From positions 806,001 through 870,000 of the forward strand of contig JAMXDE010000010.1 in assembly GCA_026770025.1 (NCBI GenBank): a stretch of DNA of 64,000 nucleotides. Reading direction: 5' to 3'. Shown here piece by piece: positions 22,190 to 33,843 of the stretch. The stretch's first letter is position 1. Every line of letters begins with the position of its first letter. A program made the position numbers and the translations under genes. Source of the DNA: Craspedostauros australis. Lineage: Eukaryota > Bacillariophyta > Bacillariophyceae > Mastogloiales > Achnanthaceae. The notes below the pieces were generated by a model that searched no databases, was not told where the DNA came from, and saw nothing but the letters and a program-made list of their open reading frames with translations.

Positions 22190-25100
22190 ATCGCTATCGT
22201 CACTACTGCTGCTTTCATTGCTGCCCGCGTTGTCACGATAGAAGTCTGAAGTTGATTGGACAGGGGCTGCCGTCATTCCATGCGTTTGGGTGATTGGGTT
22301 GGAAGTCACAGTGGCAGACTCGCTTGGGTTGCGAAGATCTGACGGGCTGTTGGCCTTTGCCCAGTTTGGCAAGTTGAGGTATGCTCCGCGCGCCTTGTGA
22401 TTCATCAAGCTGCTCAGCGTGCCAAATCTGAAGGTGGGATGCGCGGAGTTGTCGTCTTGCACCTTCAAGTACGAAGGACATGGCTTCCTTGCCAAGACGA
22501 TCCTCTTGAACTGCTCTGTGCTCACCGCCTTGGTTGTTCCCAAGGCACCGTTCGCAATGTTGGCCGACTCGTCCATATCATGGGCGAATCCTACCGACCC
22601 GCGGACGAGTTCATACTCGAACCGAGCACGATCCCGGATATCCACATCGACATCGGCCTTTCCCATTGCCAACAGATGCTCACACAGCGGCCGCGTGGTT
22701 GCCGACGGATCGTCTCCGTTCACGTACTTGGACGCCATGATTTTGGCCGCAAAGTGGATTGCCTGCAGTTTTTCGACGTGCTCAAGGTGCGGGAAGATGG
22801 GATTCAAGAGGCGGACGAGCTCCGCACGGATCCTCGACTTGGACATGGACTGCAAGGCGATGGTGGAAATGGAGGATGCTGGGGATTGGTTCACCCATTC
22901 GCCGACGATCCAGATTGCCGATGCAAGAGACTCTGAGGGAAGCTTAACAGCGACCTCCTTTAGATGGACAGATCCGGAGGCATTGTCACCATCGTCACCA
23001 TCGGTGCAGTCATCATCATTCTCCGCGCTGCTGTCGTATGTTGCTGCGTTCGCCCCAAGATTGGCCGCGCGCTGACGACGAGAGAGGTTGTACACCAGCA
23101 AAAGAACGATTCGTCCGAAGGCTGCGGACTGAACGCCAGATGGGTCATCAATTGGGGAGGACGTCGCACTCATGCCGCTGTTGCCGGCATCGGAATGGAG
23201 CATGATAATGATGTTCTGCATCACTGTGATCGCTTCGCAAATGATGCTCGGGTTGGTGGATGCACGCGAGATGGCGACCAAGCCGTTCAGGCAGTCCAGA
23301 GCGATGCCGTTCGCACTTTCGCGTTCCTTCTGCGGGTTGCCCGATTTCTGCCCGTGCCGGTCGTACACAATGCGCGCCAGCTCGACGACTTTTCCAACGG
23401 AGCGAATGGTCGCTTTGACGAAGAGCTGGTCCGCATGCAGGATGTAGGTTCGGAGTTCGTCAAGGATGGCCTCGATGGCAGCTGGTTCCAACGCGAGCGA
23501 TGTCAGGATGTCCAGCTTGAGAATTCTCGAGAACGGAGGATCCAGGCCCTGCACGTTTATTAAATGAAATGGAATTGAGTTGGGAGCGGGGAGGGAATGC
23601 AATATGCAAAGTGTATGCATGCGCATGTGTGAGAGACAGTGCAGCGCGATGTTGTGCTGTGCCGTGCGGAGCTGTGTCTGGCAGTGGGAACAGACTCGCA
23701 GTAAGTTGTTTTGGGGCGAAAGTTGTAGAGATCCCTCGTCGTGATTTATGATACTCTGCGTCAGTTTGCTTCATCAGAGCAGAGTTGATCATAACAGAAC
23801 AGCATGGACTCGAGTGTGGCAATGGAATCAAACTCCACAAACACTGACAGTGAGTATGAGTATGAGCATGATACATGTTCGTACCTTGACAAAGAAATCG
23901 TTGAGGTACGGAGTGAATGCCGATGGACATTCTGTGACGAGGCTGCGAATGGAGGTGAGGGCGACGTATTGGATCTCACGACGGTCGCGATGGATGCGGA
24001 CCAACGCCTTGCCCATGACGGAACGTGCCTTGACGCTGGACACGCCGCAGTAGTAGAGCAAGGAGCAGACCGCTAGGACGACACCCGAATTTCTGCTTTT
24101 GAGCAAGGGCATGGCAGAATTGAGGAGGAGGCGATGATCTTCATCCAGTTCCGAATCTTCCGCGGACTCCATGTTCATGGCGATGGCGGGCACACCGGGG
24201 AGTCCCAGGATGTTGCGCTGTCTCATGGCTGACGCGGTGGAGATGGCGGGCCCGCCCGGGCTTTCGGCATACACCTCCTCCTCGCCGCTCTCGTCCTCCT
24301 CGTCGGAATAGAACGACTCGATGACAACACGGCGCTTGATCTTTTGCGGTGATTTGAGGTGGGACAGCGAATCGCTGCTGTCGCCGTTGCTGAGGCCGGG
24401 AAGGAGGTCCGATCCGCCTCCAGAAGCACTCTTGCGTGCGCTGCCGGAGTGCGCCTGCGAGTCCGCGCAAAGCCCCCTGCTCGTGCGTCGCACGCGTCTC
24501 GACCGGTCGATCTGCTCCGCCACGCCACCCTTCCATGCCTTCGGCTCCTTGAAGAAGGTGCGGCAGTACCGTGCCAGGATGTCGAGGGCCACCACCTGCC
24601 CCCACTCGTCCATGTCGGTGAGGTATCGGCAGATCTTGCGATAGGCCGGGTGCAGGATCTCCAGCCGGCGGGGGCACATCTCGCTGAAGGCGATGAGGGC
24701 GCTGGAGAGGACCATGGTGGAGTCGTCGTCGTGCAGCATGGTCTTCATGATGTCTAAGAGCATCTCCTTCTGCATGTCGTCGCACCAAGCGCTGAGCTTG
24801 GCCAGGGCGTTGGCGGCGCACTTTCGCACGTAGGGGCTGAGATCCTTGGCGCATTTCTGGACGCCCAGGATCTGTATTTGCAGGATGTCGGCGATGCGGA
24901 TGCTGCTGAGCACGCGCAGGGCCAGGGCGCGGATGAGCTGCTCGCTGTCGGCCAGTCCGCGCTGGAAGGAGTTGATGCTGAGGAGGCTGAGCTCCCGCGT
25001 GGTGGCGTCGTGATCGGCGTACTGCACCAGGTACATGTAGACCATCTTGCGGACCTCGAGGTTGTGGACGCCGACCAGCTTGACGACGTGGGGGTAGAAG

Positions 25101-25387
25101 TCTGAGACGTCGCGTCCCTTGGAGATGCTGGCGAGGAGCCACTTCATGCCCTTTTGCAGCTCCGGGGTGGAGTTGGGGTTGGAGGGGTCGGAGGTGGACA
25201 GGGAAGTGCGGATCGTGGACGGTGAGATGGTCTCCTCCCAGAACTGCGCGTCGCCCATGGTGCTCAGCGCGGAGGCCAGCTGGTTGTTGAGGATGGCGGT
25301 GGGGTCGCCTGAAGTGATGCCGGACGGCAGTTTCATCATGTTCATCCCCATGTTCATGTTCATATTCATGTTCATCTTGGCAGTCAC
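20536..25387 (-). CDS. AP3B: AP-3 adaptor complex subunit beta
   Basis: Three exons, 25387-23885, 23548-21459 and 21133-20536, total 4191 nt (1396 residues). Introns 23884-23549 (GTACGA...GTGCAG, phase 0) and 21458-21134 (GTAAGT...CAACAG, phase 2) join frames exactly. The N-terminal ~650 residues are an Adaptin_N HEAT-like trunk (FYPHVVKLVGVHNLEVRKMVYMYLV; DIQIRALALRVLSSIR-type text, here QLIRALALRVLSSIR). Next comes an acidic/Ser hinge typical of AP-3 beta, including a poly-Ser tract. The C-terminal ear contains FGTLSSLMNHK-like and PSLGQLLLPCKLSSTQDFD segments. AP-3 sorts cargo from endosomes/TGN to vacuoles or lysosome-related organelles. The protein opens with an odd Met-Asn repeat; a start at a later Met is possible. 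It ends in TGA. Confidence 0.93.
22158..22189. repeat. (CTG)n microsatellite coding poly-Ser in AP-3 beta hinge
   Basis: About eleven CTG units on the plus strand, read as AGC serine codons on the coding strand, inside a wider Ser/Asp-rich hinge. Length variation here would stay in frame. Confidence 0.9.
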
Positions 25388-26205
25388 CGTGTTGGGGTAG
25401 AGGAGTTGATTGTGTTGCTTGTGTTGCTTGTATTGGCTGTGTTGATTGTATGGGTGGTGGCAGCTGCGGTTGTGTTTGCGCTGTCGGCAGTATCAATAAC
25501 GCAGCTGCTTTCGCATTTGCATCCGCTCCCGTTCACGACTCTTCCACTGGATGCTCCAATCAATGGGTCAAGAGGTTGCAGTGTACTGCAGTCGCTGTGT
25601 GCGATGGGTGACAACGGCAACCAGGTGAAGGTGCAGCAGAAAAGTCTGTATGTCTGGATCTCAGCTGGTTCGTCAAATGGAGTGTTGTGTGTTGGGTGTT
25701 GGGTGTTGTTGGGTGTGCTGCTACAGATGCCGCCAGTCGTAGTCGTACGAGCGCCAGGTGCACGGAAGAGGGTGTGTGGTGCTCTTTCTCTCTCTCTCTC
25801 CTTGCTTGTGTTCGTGGTTGCGGTTGTGTCTGGGGTGTCGTGATCTTTGGGGCGAACAGTTTTCGGGAATGCTTGTTGCCTCGCAATCACACTCACACCC
25901 ACACACAAACACGAACACAAGGATCCATTTGCCACCACACGACAAAATTAGAGACCCGTGTTGAGTCCCGCCACTCTGCGCAGAAGGTGTAGTTCTCGAA
26001 GCCACAAAGACCAACGAAGATCGGAGCCAGCAACAGGCGCCAAGTACCCACAGACCGAACAAGTTAAATGAGAAAGCGATACAGAACTAAACAAGCAGAG
26101 GACGACAAGCGCGAGAGAGAGAGAATTGCTGAAGGACTTCTGTGTGTGTGTTTAATTCGTAGACTTAGTGCGCGTTCTTTACAGTTGAGGGCTCCGGTTG
26201 AGCAC
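25388..26205. other. AP-3 beta upstream region / V-ATPase c downstream region
   Basis: 818 bp between two minus-strand genes. It has T/G-rich and CT-rich simple runs (for example TGTTGGGTGT words near 25685-25715 and CTCTCTCT near 25787-25800). No gene is seen; it should contain the AP-3 beta promoter. Confidence 0.5.
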
Positions 26206-26937
26206 TTAGTTGGCGCCACATTCGTACGAGTTCTGGGACAGGATGAGTGCGACAATAAGACCTGTGGTTTGTTGGTGCAGATAGGTTAGTTGGGAGGAAC
26301 CATTCAAAGAGAGAAGGCAGAGGGGAGCTTGTGAGTGTATGCGAGTACAGGATGCTGTACTCATGCGCAACTGCGTGCTGCGTGAATACGAGAGGTGTCG
26401 CACTTCATCGTATCGACACAGCTGCGTATTGAGTGCTGAGCTTTCCGCAGTAGTGTTCTTGGCCGGATGTGTGAACTTACCGTACAGACCAAGAGCCTCG
26501 GCGAAAATAAGAATCAAAATCATACCGACGAAGAGCTTCTCCTGCTGTCCGACCGCTCGGACACCAGCATCTCCGACAATTCCAATGGCCATACCGGCGG
26601 CGAGGCCCGACAGTCCACAGCAGAGTCCAGCAGCGAGGTGGGCGAATCCGGTGTACAGACTGTATGCGCTGACTCCGCCCTGTGGGGCTGTGATGGATCC
26701 CTGGATGATAACGGCGACGATGAGTCCGTAGATACCCAAAACTCCAGCCATGACCACTGGGATGATGTTACGCATGACGAGACCTGGGTTCATGACACCC
26801 ATGGAGGAGATACCGACTCCGGACTTGGCAGTTCCGTATGCGGCACCGATGTTCGCGAAGACGAGGGCGGATGTGACCCCCATGAATCCGAAGAATGGGG
26901 CAGATGCCGGGCATGTTTCTGTGATGGCGCTACTCAT
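26206..26937 (-). CDS. ATP6V0C: V-type proton ATPase 16-kDa proteolipid subunit c
   Basis: Exons 26937-26481 and 26261-26206 give 170 residues; intron 26480-26262 (GTAAGT...CCACAG, 219 bp, phase 1) splits the Gly of [13 protein letters not shown]. Family length is 155-165. Four membrane helices are visible: [40 protein letters not shown], the Gly-rich [20 protein letters not shown], and [20 protein letters not shown], whose Glu in FAEALG is the proton-carrying residue. The subunit forms the rotating c-ring of the Vo sector that acidifies vacuoles and endosomes. Without splicing the frame runs on into unrelated sequence for about 80 codons, which supports the intron. The start is the ATG before SSAITETCP; an upstream in-frame ATG would add an unlikely Thr-rich leader. 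It ends in TAA. Confidence 0.96.
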   Translation of the reverse strand: MSSAITETCPASAPFFGFMGVTSALVFANIGAAYGTAKSGVGISSMGVMNPGLVMRNIIPVVMAGVLGIYGLIVAVIIQGSITAPQGGVSAYSLYTGFAHLAAGLCCGLSGLAAGMAIGIVGDAGVRAVGQQEKLFVGMILILIFAEALGLYGKFTHPAKNTTAESSALNTQLCRYDEVRHLSYSRSTQLRMSTASCTRIHSQAPLCLLSLNGSSQLTYLHQQTTGLIVALILSQNSYECGAN

Positions 26938-28317
26938 TGTGAATGTTGTGGTGGTGGTGGTGTTGGCGGTAGGGTGGGTTTGGAAGACTTGCGCTGTTGG
27001 CTGCTGCGTCAATGCGTTCGTAGGTGATGGTTCAATGCAGAGAAAAGTTGTTCGAATAGCCCAGAATTCATCAAGTCGCAATCCAGTTGTGTTGGCGTGG
27101 ATTATGACGGTGCAAGAGCAGCCACGGTGGTAGTTCGGGCAGGAGATGGTGAGGGATGAGGTGTGAGTACTCGTTCAAAGCTGAGATCAGAAGCTGGGTG
27201 CAGCAACAGCAACAGCAACAGTCACAGCCGCTTGCGTATCGACGGGCCCCAGCGGTATCTGTGTTTTGCCCAATCAAGTCGTGCCGCATCCCATCGCGAG
27301 AGTTTGGCTCGTGTTTGCCGCAGCTCAGCGAATCCGTTGAATTCAATGCCGAAGCTTCGGACGTCGTCACGACCATCCCGTCTTCATGCTGGCCGCCACA
27401 TTCATCTGGACGTCCCTCCCTCATCGCAAGGCAGGCCATCTTGATTCGTTCATCCGCCATCGTCACCGCCAGCATCGACCAGCATCAACACCCATCATAC
27501 CTTGAGAATTTGCTTGGATCTGGTGGTATGGATGCTCCGTGACGAATCAGGCTTGTTGTTGCTCCGTTGGTTGCTTCTGTTGCTCCTTTCGCCACCACCG
27601 TTGTTGGTGTTGGCGTTACTGGTCAGATCCGTCTCTGTTTCTTCTGCTGTGGCCGACACGAGCAGGAATCGCCCGCATTTGTCGCGCTGTTCGTCGTTTC
27701 GTCGTTTCGTCATGTGTCTGCCTCACCACATTCAATGCCAATCGCACTCGCTTGCGCGCCAGGGTTCGCACATACAAGGATTTCGATTTATTTCGCCCAC
27801 CAGTCCGACCTGCCTTGTCCAACCAGTCTTGTTTGAACACACGAATCTACCAATTGGCCGACAAACTCGATACAAACTATCAACGCAATAGAATTCGTCA
27901 TCTAACCTAGTTAATGCGTCATCGTGACGTAATGTATGACGTGTTGATATCACGCACTCGTGAATGAGAGAACCCACGATCCATGCATGACCCAGCGATC
28001 CAAAAACGAAAATGGAGACTCGGACACAAAATGACCGTGACACCGCCATCTCCCTCCTCGCGATTTCGCTTCTTCCTTGTGTGTGGCATCGCTGCGATCT
28101 GCGCAGCTCGTGGGTAATGCGTAACCCGCGAGCATCTCATCTCATCTTATCTCAACCTTCATCCTCGATCAGAGCCATAGCTCGAAGCAACAGTGAATAC
28201 CAAAACATCGACTCTCTCCTCGTCGCACGATACGGCTATTCGTACAAGTGCACGGCGTGTTCTTTCATATAGTACTAGTGCTCCACATCGGCTCGTCCGA
28301 TCATCGATTTGGGCACA
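26938..28317. other. Divergent promoter region between V-ATPase c and the GT61-like gene
   Basis: 1.38 kb between divergent genes. Several short frames exist. One on the minus strand (27713-27495) ends at AAG|GTATGA, which could be a splice donor, but no partner exon is evident. Nothing is firm. Confidence 0.4.
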
Positions 28318-30300
28318 ATGGCTTCTCCTCAACATGAAGTCAAGGATCACGACGATGTAGCCACAGGCTCGTATGCCAACGTTGACATTGATGTCGAGGC
28401 GAGCATGCAGCAGGATGATGCCAAGGCATCTACCATCTCGTCGTCAGCAACGCCGATGGCAGGACCGTCATCGACGCCGAGGCAACGGACTGCAGCGACG
28501 TTGACGGCGTCAAGATCAAGATCGTCATCGCCTTCGAAGTCAAGGTCGACGTCGGCGACTCCGCCATCCACGCCCAGAGCCAACACACCAAGAACAACGA
28601 GGGGCGCCTTGGGCAGGACGCGATCGGGCACGGCGGGCAGAGCGCAGCAGCAACAGCAGAGGGTGCCGCTCTCGAAGTTGGTCGCCCTTTTCGGAGCAAT
28701 CCTGGTGGTCACGCAGATCATCGTGATCCCCATCCTCATGCCATCGGCGGCGATATTCGTCGTGCCCACGATGGACGAGATATCCTCCTACTTCTCAGAC
28801 ATGTTCGATTTCGAGACGGATGCCATCTTCAACAACGTCCGCGTTACGCTGAAGTACGACGGTGACAAGCCGCTGGAGTCATTCATCAATTGCGTCGGCG
28901 ACACCCTGGACGCGGACACGGCCTGGATGTACAGGTCGTGCCGCTTCTCCAACCTCTGCCTCGACACGAACACGTCCAAGTTCTTCGTGGTGGTGCGACC
29001 GGACAAGCCTCATGCAGGTGCGGGTGTAGATCCAGACGACGGCATGAATGAAACGCAGACGAAACCACCGTTGTCGGGGATGTACAGCTCCACATTCATG
29101 TCGGCTGTGACAGGGGCAGCATCGTTTCAGGGCGACAAGTCCATGGCCATCGGCGGGATCAACCCCAGATGGGATAGCAACGACAAGCATCATGGCATCG
29201 ACAAGATGAAGTGGTTTCCGGATGTTCGGTCGGAGGCACCAGAGAAGTACTACCAGCTTCCAAGCCGGGTGCTCATGGTCCCCTTCCATTCCATGGGAGG
29301 TCACAACGTGGGTCATCTCGTATGGGACGATCTTCTGCCCATCTTCAATCTCCTGCACATCTTTGGAATGATCGGCATCGATGGACTGGAGCACATGTTG
29401 CTGCGGTGGAAGGCACGCGGGCGCATGTATGGTGGCTGCGACATCAAGGAGGCAAAGGCAGAGAAGTGCGCGGCCAACTTCGAGCAATTTCTGCCCCTCA
29501 TGGGCGTAGACCCAGAGACCTTCTCGACCGTGGACAAGACGCGCCTGGCCAGTCTGGACGGCACTACGCACAAGCTGCAATCATCGGTGGTCTGCGTCAA
29601 GCATGCCGTTGCGGGAATTGGCAAGCTGACGGATCATGGCAAGAACGACCACGGCTGGGATCGGCTCAGTGAGTTCCCGCCGCCTCCGCAACCACAGGGA
29701 GCCGACCCAGCTTCTGCAGGCGCCCATCAAAGCCAGATGGATCGAGTCAACGTCCAGAACACAGGTCGGGGATCGTTGCTCTACGACTTCCGCACCTACG
29801 TCATGTACAATATGGGCCTGCCCATCGAATCGCCAGAATTCTCGCAACAGCCAATGAAGATCGTGTTCTCGATGCACTCATCGTCGGAGGAGGAGCGCAA
29901 CGTCGATTTCAACAAGCAGATCGAGCACGTTACGAAGCAGCTGCCGAATGCGGATGTGGAACAGGTGGAGCTTTCCAAGATGAGCGTCTATGATCAGTTA
30001 TCATTGGTGTCCAACACCACGGTGTTCGTCACGGCGGCAGGAGGCGGGGCCATGACGGCAACATTCCTGCCAAGGGGCGCCTCTGTCATTGTGTACTACC
30101 CGATGACGGCTGGCTTCAACTACGGGGAGTACAAGCTGACAAACGCGCCAGCACCACTGGATTGGGATCTACTGAACAACATGGGATACGTCAGGGTACA
30201 CTGGATGCCGTTGGAGACGATGAACACGCCGGAAAGTTTGGACGCGCTGGAGGATCTACTGCTGCGCGAGTGGAAGGTGATAGATGCGATGCCCAATTAA
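28318..30300 (+). CDS. GT61-family (DUF563) glycosyltransferase, type II membrane protein
   Basis: 660 residues from ATG 28318; a TTG three codons upstream is not a plausible start. Residues 1-115 are a Ser/Thr/Arg/Pro-rich cytosolic tail ending in poly-Gln. One hydrophobic anchor follows (LVALFGAILVVTQIIVIPIL, about 119-147), fitting a Golgi type II enzyme. The luminal domain has the GT61 hallmarks: VLMVPFHSMGGHNVGHLVWD with ILPIF-like LLPIFNLLHIFG near 320-350, and near the C-terminus VYDQLSLVSNTTVFVTAAGGGAMTATFLPRGASVIVYYP, corresponding to the donor-binding GAG/GA(A)L region. GT61 enzymes include xylosyl-, arabinosyl- and EOGT-type GlcNAc-transferases; the substrate here cannot be told. 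A loop with GADPASAGAHQSQMD is low complexity. It ends in TAA and converges on the HD-domain gene. Confidence 0.88.
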   Translation: MASPQHEVKDHDDVATGSYANVDIDVEASMQQDDAKASTISSSATPMAGPSSTPRQRTAATLTASRSRSSSPSKSRSTSATPPSTPRANTPRTTRGALGRTRSGTAGRAQQQQQRVPLSKLVALFGAILVVTQIIVIPILMPSAAIFVVPTMDEISSYFSDMFDFETDAIFNNVRVTLKYDGDKPLESFINCVGDTLDADTAWMYRSCRFSNLCLDTNTSKFFVVVRPDKPHAGAGVDPDDGMNETQTKPPLSGMYSSTFMSAVTGAASFQGDKSMAIGGINPRWDSNDKHHGIDKMKWFPDVRSEAPEKYYQLPSRVLMVPFHSMGGHNVGHLVWDDLLPIFNLLHIFGMIGIDGLEHMLLRWKARGRMYGGCDIKEAKAEKCAANFEQFLPLMGVDPETFSTVDKTRLASLDGTTHKLQSSVVCVKHAVAGIGKLTDHGKNDHGWDRLSEFPPPPQPQGADPASAGAHQSQMDRVNVQNTGRGSLLYDFRTYVMYNMGLPIESPEFSQQPMKIVFSMHSSSEEERNVDFNKQIEHVTKQLPNADVEQVELSKMSVYDQLSLVSNTTVFVTAAGGGAMTATFLPRGASVIVYYPMTAGFNYGEYKLTNAPAPLDWDLLNNMGYVRVHWMPLETMNTPESLDALEDLLLREWKVIDAMPN

Positions 30301-30611
30301 ACTGGAGCCGCCACCGCCGTTCTTCTGATTCTGCGTCTTCTTTGATTTGACAATGCGGTTGCCTCTTCCTGGTTGAATTGGGGTCGTTCGTGGGTATTAT
30401 CCGTGGGTACAGAATCATACTCCTGTGGACTAGCAATCCCATCCGAGCCAAAGATCTTCTTTCCAACAATGGCACTCTGTTGAATTGGTTGGCTGAAAGA
30501 GAGGTGACATACATTCTGCGTACGTGGAATATGTAGTGGAATAGGACAAACATGCTTGTTGCCAATCTCACATCGAATGATAGCTCGTATTGTACTCTCT
30601 GTGCAGAAGCA
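30301..30611. other. Convergent 3' intergenic region
   Basis: 311 bp between the 3' ends of the GT61-like and HD-domain genes. No coding signal; AT-rich stretches near 30500-30560 may serve polyadenylation. Confidence 0.5.
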
Positions 30612-31592
30612 TCACGAATCATTGCCCGATTGTAATCGTAACTGCTCCTGCAACTGATCGATCTCCTTTCGCAGATTATCGCGCGCCAGCCCATCGAACG
30701 CATCGTGGAAGTACTTTGTACAGAATATGCTGGACTTGAGAAAGGTCTCCAGCACAGAACTTCGACCCTTGCAATAGTCCGGGATGAATGGGAAATGATC
30801 GTATTCGTCTCGAATGCATTTGGCGTAAGATGGATACGCCGTGGTGGGTTCCTTGCCAAGCACCGCCATGTCGATGTCAAGGAACACGGCTTGTCCAAAT
30901 ACGGGAGATTGAGTTGTCACCATTGCATCGTCAGACTCAGTCGCTGTGTCTCCCATCAATGAAGGCAACGCAAGCAATGTATGCTTCTGCGTGGCGAGAA
31001 TGTACGTCACGACCTGCGATGCGACCCACGGAGATACCGTGATCTTCAGCGCCTTCGTGGTTGCGGTTGTGGCTGTCGCTGCGTCACTTTTCAACTCGCT
31101 GACAAAATCGAGGAACAGCCGTGCGCTGTCGATTTCGTTGGTGCCTGATTTTGGATTGTAGACGGCGTCATGAAAGAAGATTGCCAACCGAATAATGCAG
31201 TCCTGGCTTCCATCCTCTTGCTGCTGCCAATTTTGAACATCCGGGATCGTCGATAGCACGTTCCAGTACTGCAGCATCTCATGCAGATGCACGGCCGTGT
31301 GATACACGCGCTTGTCATCGTTCATCGATTCGGTGTGCTGTCGATACAGACGCTCGAACCAGCGGTCGGTGACTTGATTTCCGGCAGAGCCCTGGGCTGA
31401 AAACGAGTTATCAGGCGATCGCACTGTGGCACTGCCGCTGTTGTCATTGTCATTGCCGCTGCCTTTTTGGAAAGCGCGGTTCCATTCCACCAGCAAGGTC
31501 TGCTTCAAGGATCCTTCATGTTTGCAGTCGCTCGCGTCAAAGCATGCGTTCGTCGCGGCCTCGCAGGACTGAAGGAGCCTCGTCACGTCCAT
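30612..31592 (-). CDS. HD-superfamily metal-dependent phosphohydrolase (COG4339 type)
   Basis: 326 residues, one exon. Near residues 95-150: RVYHTAVHLHEMLQYW, then AIFFHDAVYNPKSGTNEID and SARLF. The pattern Y-H-x(4)-H-x(3)-M ... F-H-D-A-x-Y-x-P ... N-E-x-x-S-A is the signature of the predicted metal-dependent HD phosphohydrolases of the YpgQ/COG4339 group. The later half has VTYILATQKH and FLDIDMAVLGKEPTTAYPSYAKCIRDEYDHFP, the usual C-terminal helices with a D-x-D-x-x-x-L motif. The family probably hydrolyses nucleotides, but the natural substrate is unknown. Residues 1-75 are a Ser/Asn-rich extension without a clear targeting signal. Its 5' end faces the STAND ATPase gene. Confidence 0.9.
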   Translation of the reverse strand: MDVTRLLQSCEAATNACFDASDCKHEGSLKQTLLVEWNRAFQKGSGNDNDNSGSATVRSPDNSFSAQGSAGNQVTDRWFERLYRQHTESMNDDKRVYHTAVHLHEMLQYWNVLSTIPDVQNWQQQEDGSQDCIIRLAIFFHDAVYNPKSGTNEIDSARLFLDFVSELKSDAATATTATTKALKITVSPWVASQVVTYILATQKHTLLALPSLMGDTATESDDAMVTTQSPVFGQAVFLDIDMAVLGKEPTTAYPSYAKCIRDEYDHFPFIPDYCKGRSSVLETFLKSSIFCTKYFHDAFDGLARDNLRKEIDQLQEQLRLQSGNDS

Positions 31593-33843
31593 GGTTCCGT
31601 TGCTGCTTCTGATGCTACCCTCTTGATTTCGTCGCTGGGAGAATCAGTGGTGTGGCTGGAGGTCGTCGGTGTCTCTCATCTTTGTTCTTCACATCAGTGC
31701 AACCCACTCAAGTTGCATTTTCTGCAGCGTTTGTGTGCCTTCGACCAGCACCTTCCAGCTCCGAAGATTTGGCGCGAGATTCGTGTTGTTTGGATCTGTT
31801 CAGCCTTTTTCTCATTCATGAACCATTCACGTATGAAACACCAAAATGACGAATGTGCCACAATTCTGACCGTTTTGGCAGCTATTGTTTCGAAAATTAG
31901 TAACTGATCAGAAAATGGTTGAATTCAACGCAAGTTGCGTTGCGCGACTCACAAGAGTCATCGAAGAACAACCAAGACATCTGACAAATTCCATTTTGTC
32001 CTTGGTGTGAACAAGATAAAAAGCGAAGGCACAATGACCTGTTGAGAATGACCCTGACTCGCTCAAGATGACGCACAACGTTGTCCCAAAACGTCGCTGC
32101 GTGCGAGAAAGCCGGCTACAAGTCGCTTTTGCGCCTGTGCCAATCCATAATTGTGAGGGCCAAAGAAGCCATATTTGTGTCGCTGCACCTTCGCCGCTAT
32201 CAATAGCTGTGTTCGACCCGTTGATGCGACAAGAAACGCAACCAAGACCAGTAATTATGAAAAAATGGATGGATAAGTCTTCATCGAAATCACGAACTAA
32301 GTGTTCCCAATTTCCATACCACATCATGCTTCATCCTGGCATAGTAGTAATTGTCGCAACAAAGATCCTCTTTTGCCCTCGCTCACATCGACTTTCATCT
32401 GCATTGAGACCCTGCCAGTACACTGCGATATCATAGCTTGTACTGCTCCGCTCGTAGTGCGGGTGGCCCGCAGATGCATTCATTTGAGTATCAGCCCCAC
32501 CACAACGACTATAGGCCGTACTGATACTGATGGGATGGAGATTGCGAAAGTTGCGTGGCTGCGTGCTGTGCATGTTGTGCTTTGATCGAAATGTCCACCA
32601 AGAAACAACTGCAACGTTCATAAAAAGAACTCTCTGGAGAGTACATAGCTCGTTTGGCACCATACGAGTATGTGAAACGCTCAGCTGCGAAGATGTAAAA
32701 TGATGAGGCTCCCCCAGCCAATGCCTGGAAAGCGTTTCTCAATCCCCTACCATTGAAGCGGTTTCGCAAATCCGAGCGCGAAAGGACCGTGGTTGGGCCT
32801 GAAACTCTGTTTGTCCAACAGCGAAAGGAACAAAACAGAAGACGCCGACAGGAGGCGATGGTGCGAACTTTTTCTTCCTGTGTGTTCGATGTCCCTGACT
32901 GTGACGAGCCAGAGTTGTGTTTTCACAGGCGACACAAACGTCCAAATACCAAGACCAGATTGTGTAACCGGGATCGTAGAATACAACGTCCTCCACACCC
33001 ACCCACACAAGCCTTGCGACTGGTGGCAATTCTGTGTGTGTTCCATCGTCGCTCCGCAGATAGCAGACATTGCAAAGTAATCGCTCCAGACATAGCAGGC
33101 ATTTGAAGCATCATCAGCATCGACAACATGTGCGCATCGGGTGCCCGCACAGCACCTGATTTCGTGGCTCCATGTGTGCGGAGACGACGCCTGGGTCATC
33201 GCAAGAAGGCTCTCCTGTTTGTTGTACCTCCCCGTCCTGCACAGAGACAGAGACAGAGATAACATAATCTGCGTGGTCAGACAGAGAGCGTGCGGGTGTG
33301 ACTGCGAGTGTGAGTGCATGGCACACGGAAGTGGAGCATTCGTATTCGCTCAGAGCAGCAGCGCTCTCTGCTCAATTCGATGTCTGGGAACGATACAAGG
33401 AAGCCCCTTCGTCCACAGAACGTAACTTTCGCAGCCAGAACGAACAACAACCAACACTGAACATTCAACACTCAACATTCAACAGTCGACAGTCGACAGT
33501 TGACGATCGACAACAAGACAGGAGTGGAGTGAAGCATCGTGGAGAATTAGCAAAGAGGCCCACACCCATCATCCAGCTGTCGACGCCTTGGGAATTGGTG
33601 TGGATACACACGAAGCGATTTGGTGACAGAAGTTCTCTCTCTCACCCTCGCTCTGGTGTGCGGTATCAGTACCAACGCAAGCGCTCGTACCACAGTAGTA
33701 GTCGTAATACACACCACATTGACACCTTTTGTGTGTTGACAACAACAACAGCCCAGAGCAACAGTCCAAAACAACAGGAACACCACCAACAATACCAATA
33801 CCAATAACAATAACGACGACGCGCCCACGGACATCATCCTGAG
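31593..33843. other. Divergent intergenic region (2.25 kb)
   Basis: It lies between the start of the HD gene and the start of the STAND ATPase gene. Frames up to 190 codons overlap on both strands with no recognisable domain. It has ACAGAGACAGAG runs near 33240-33260 and an A/C-rich block with repeated CAACATTCAACA and CGACAGT words at 33459-33510. The right end is probably the ATPase 5' UTR. Confidence 0.45.

Noticed and set aside
24141-25496. A 451-codon minus-strand frame over AP-3 beta exon 1
   Set aside because: It is a shifted frame of the same GC-rich coding DNA; its Arg/His/Pro-rich text has no domain, while the other frame gives the adaptin trunk.
27495-27713. A 72-codon minus-strand frame ending at a possible AAG|GTATGA donor
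   Set aside because: No downstream exon or domain could be tied to it.
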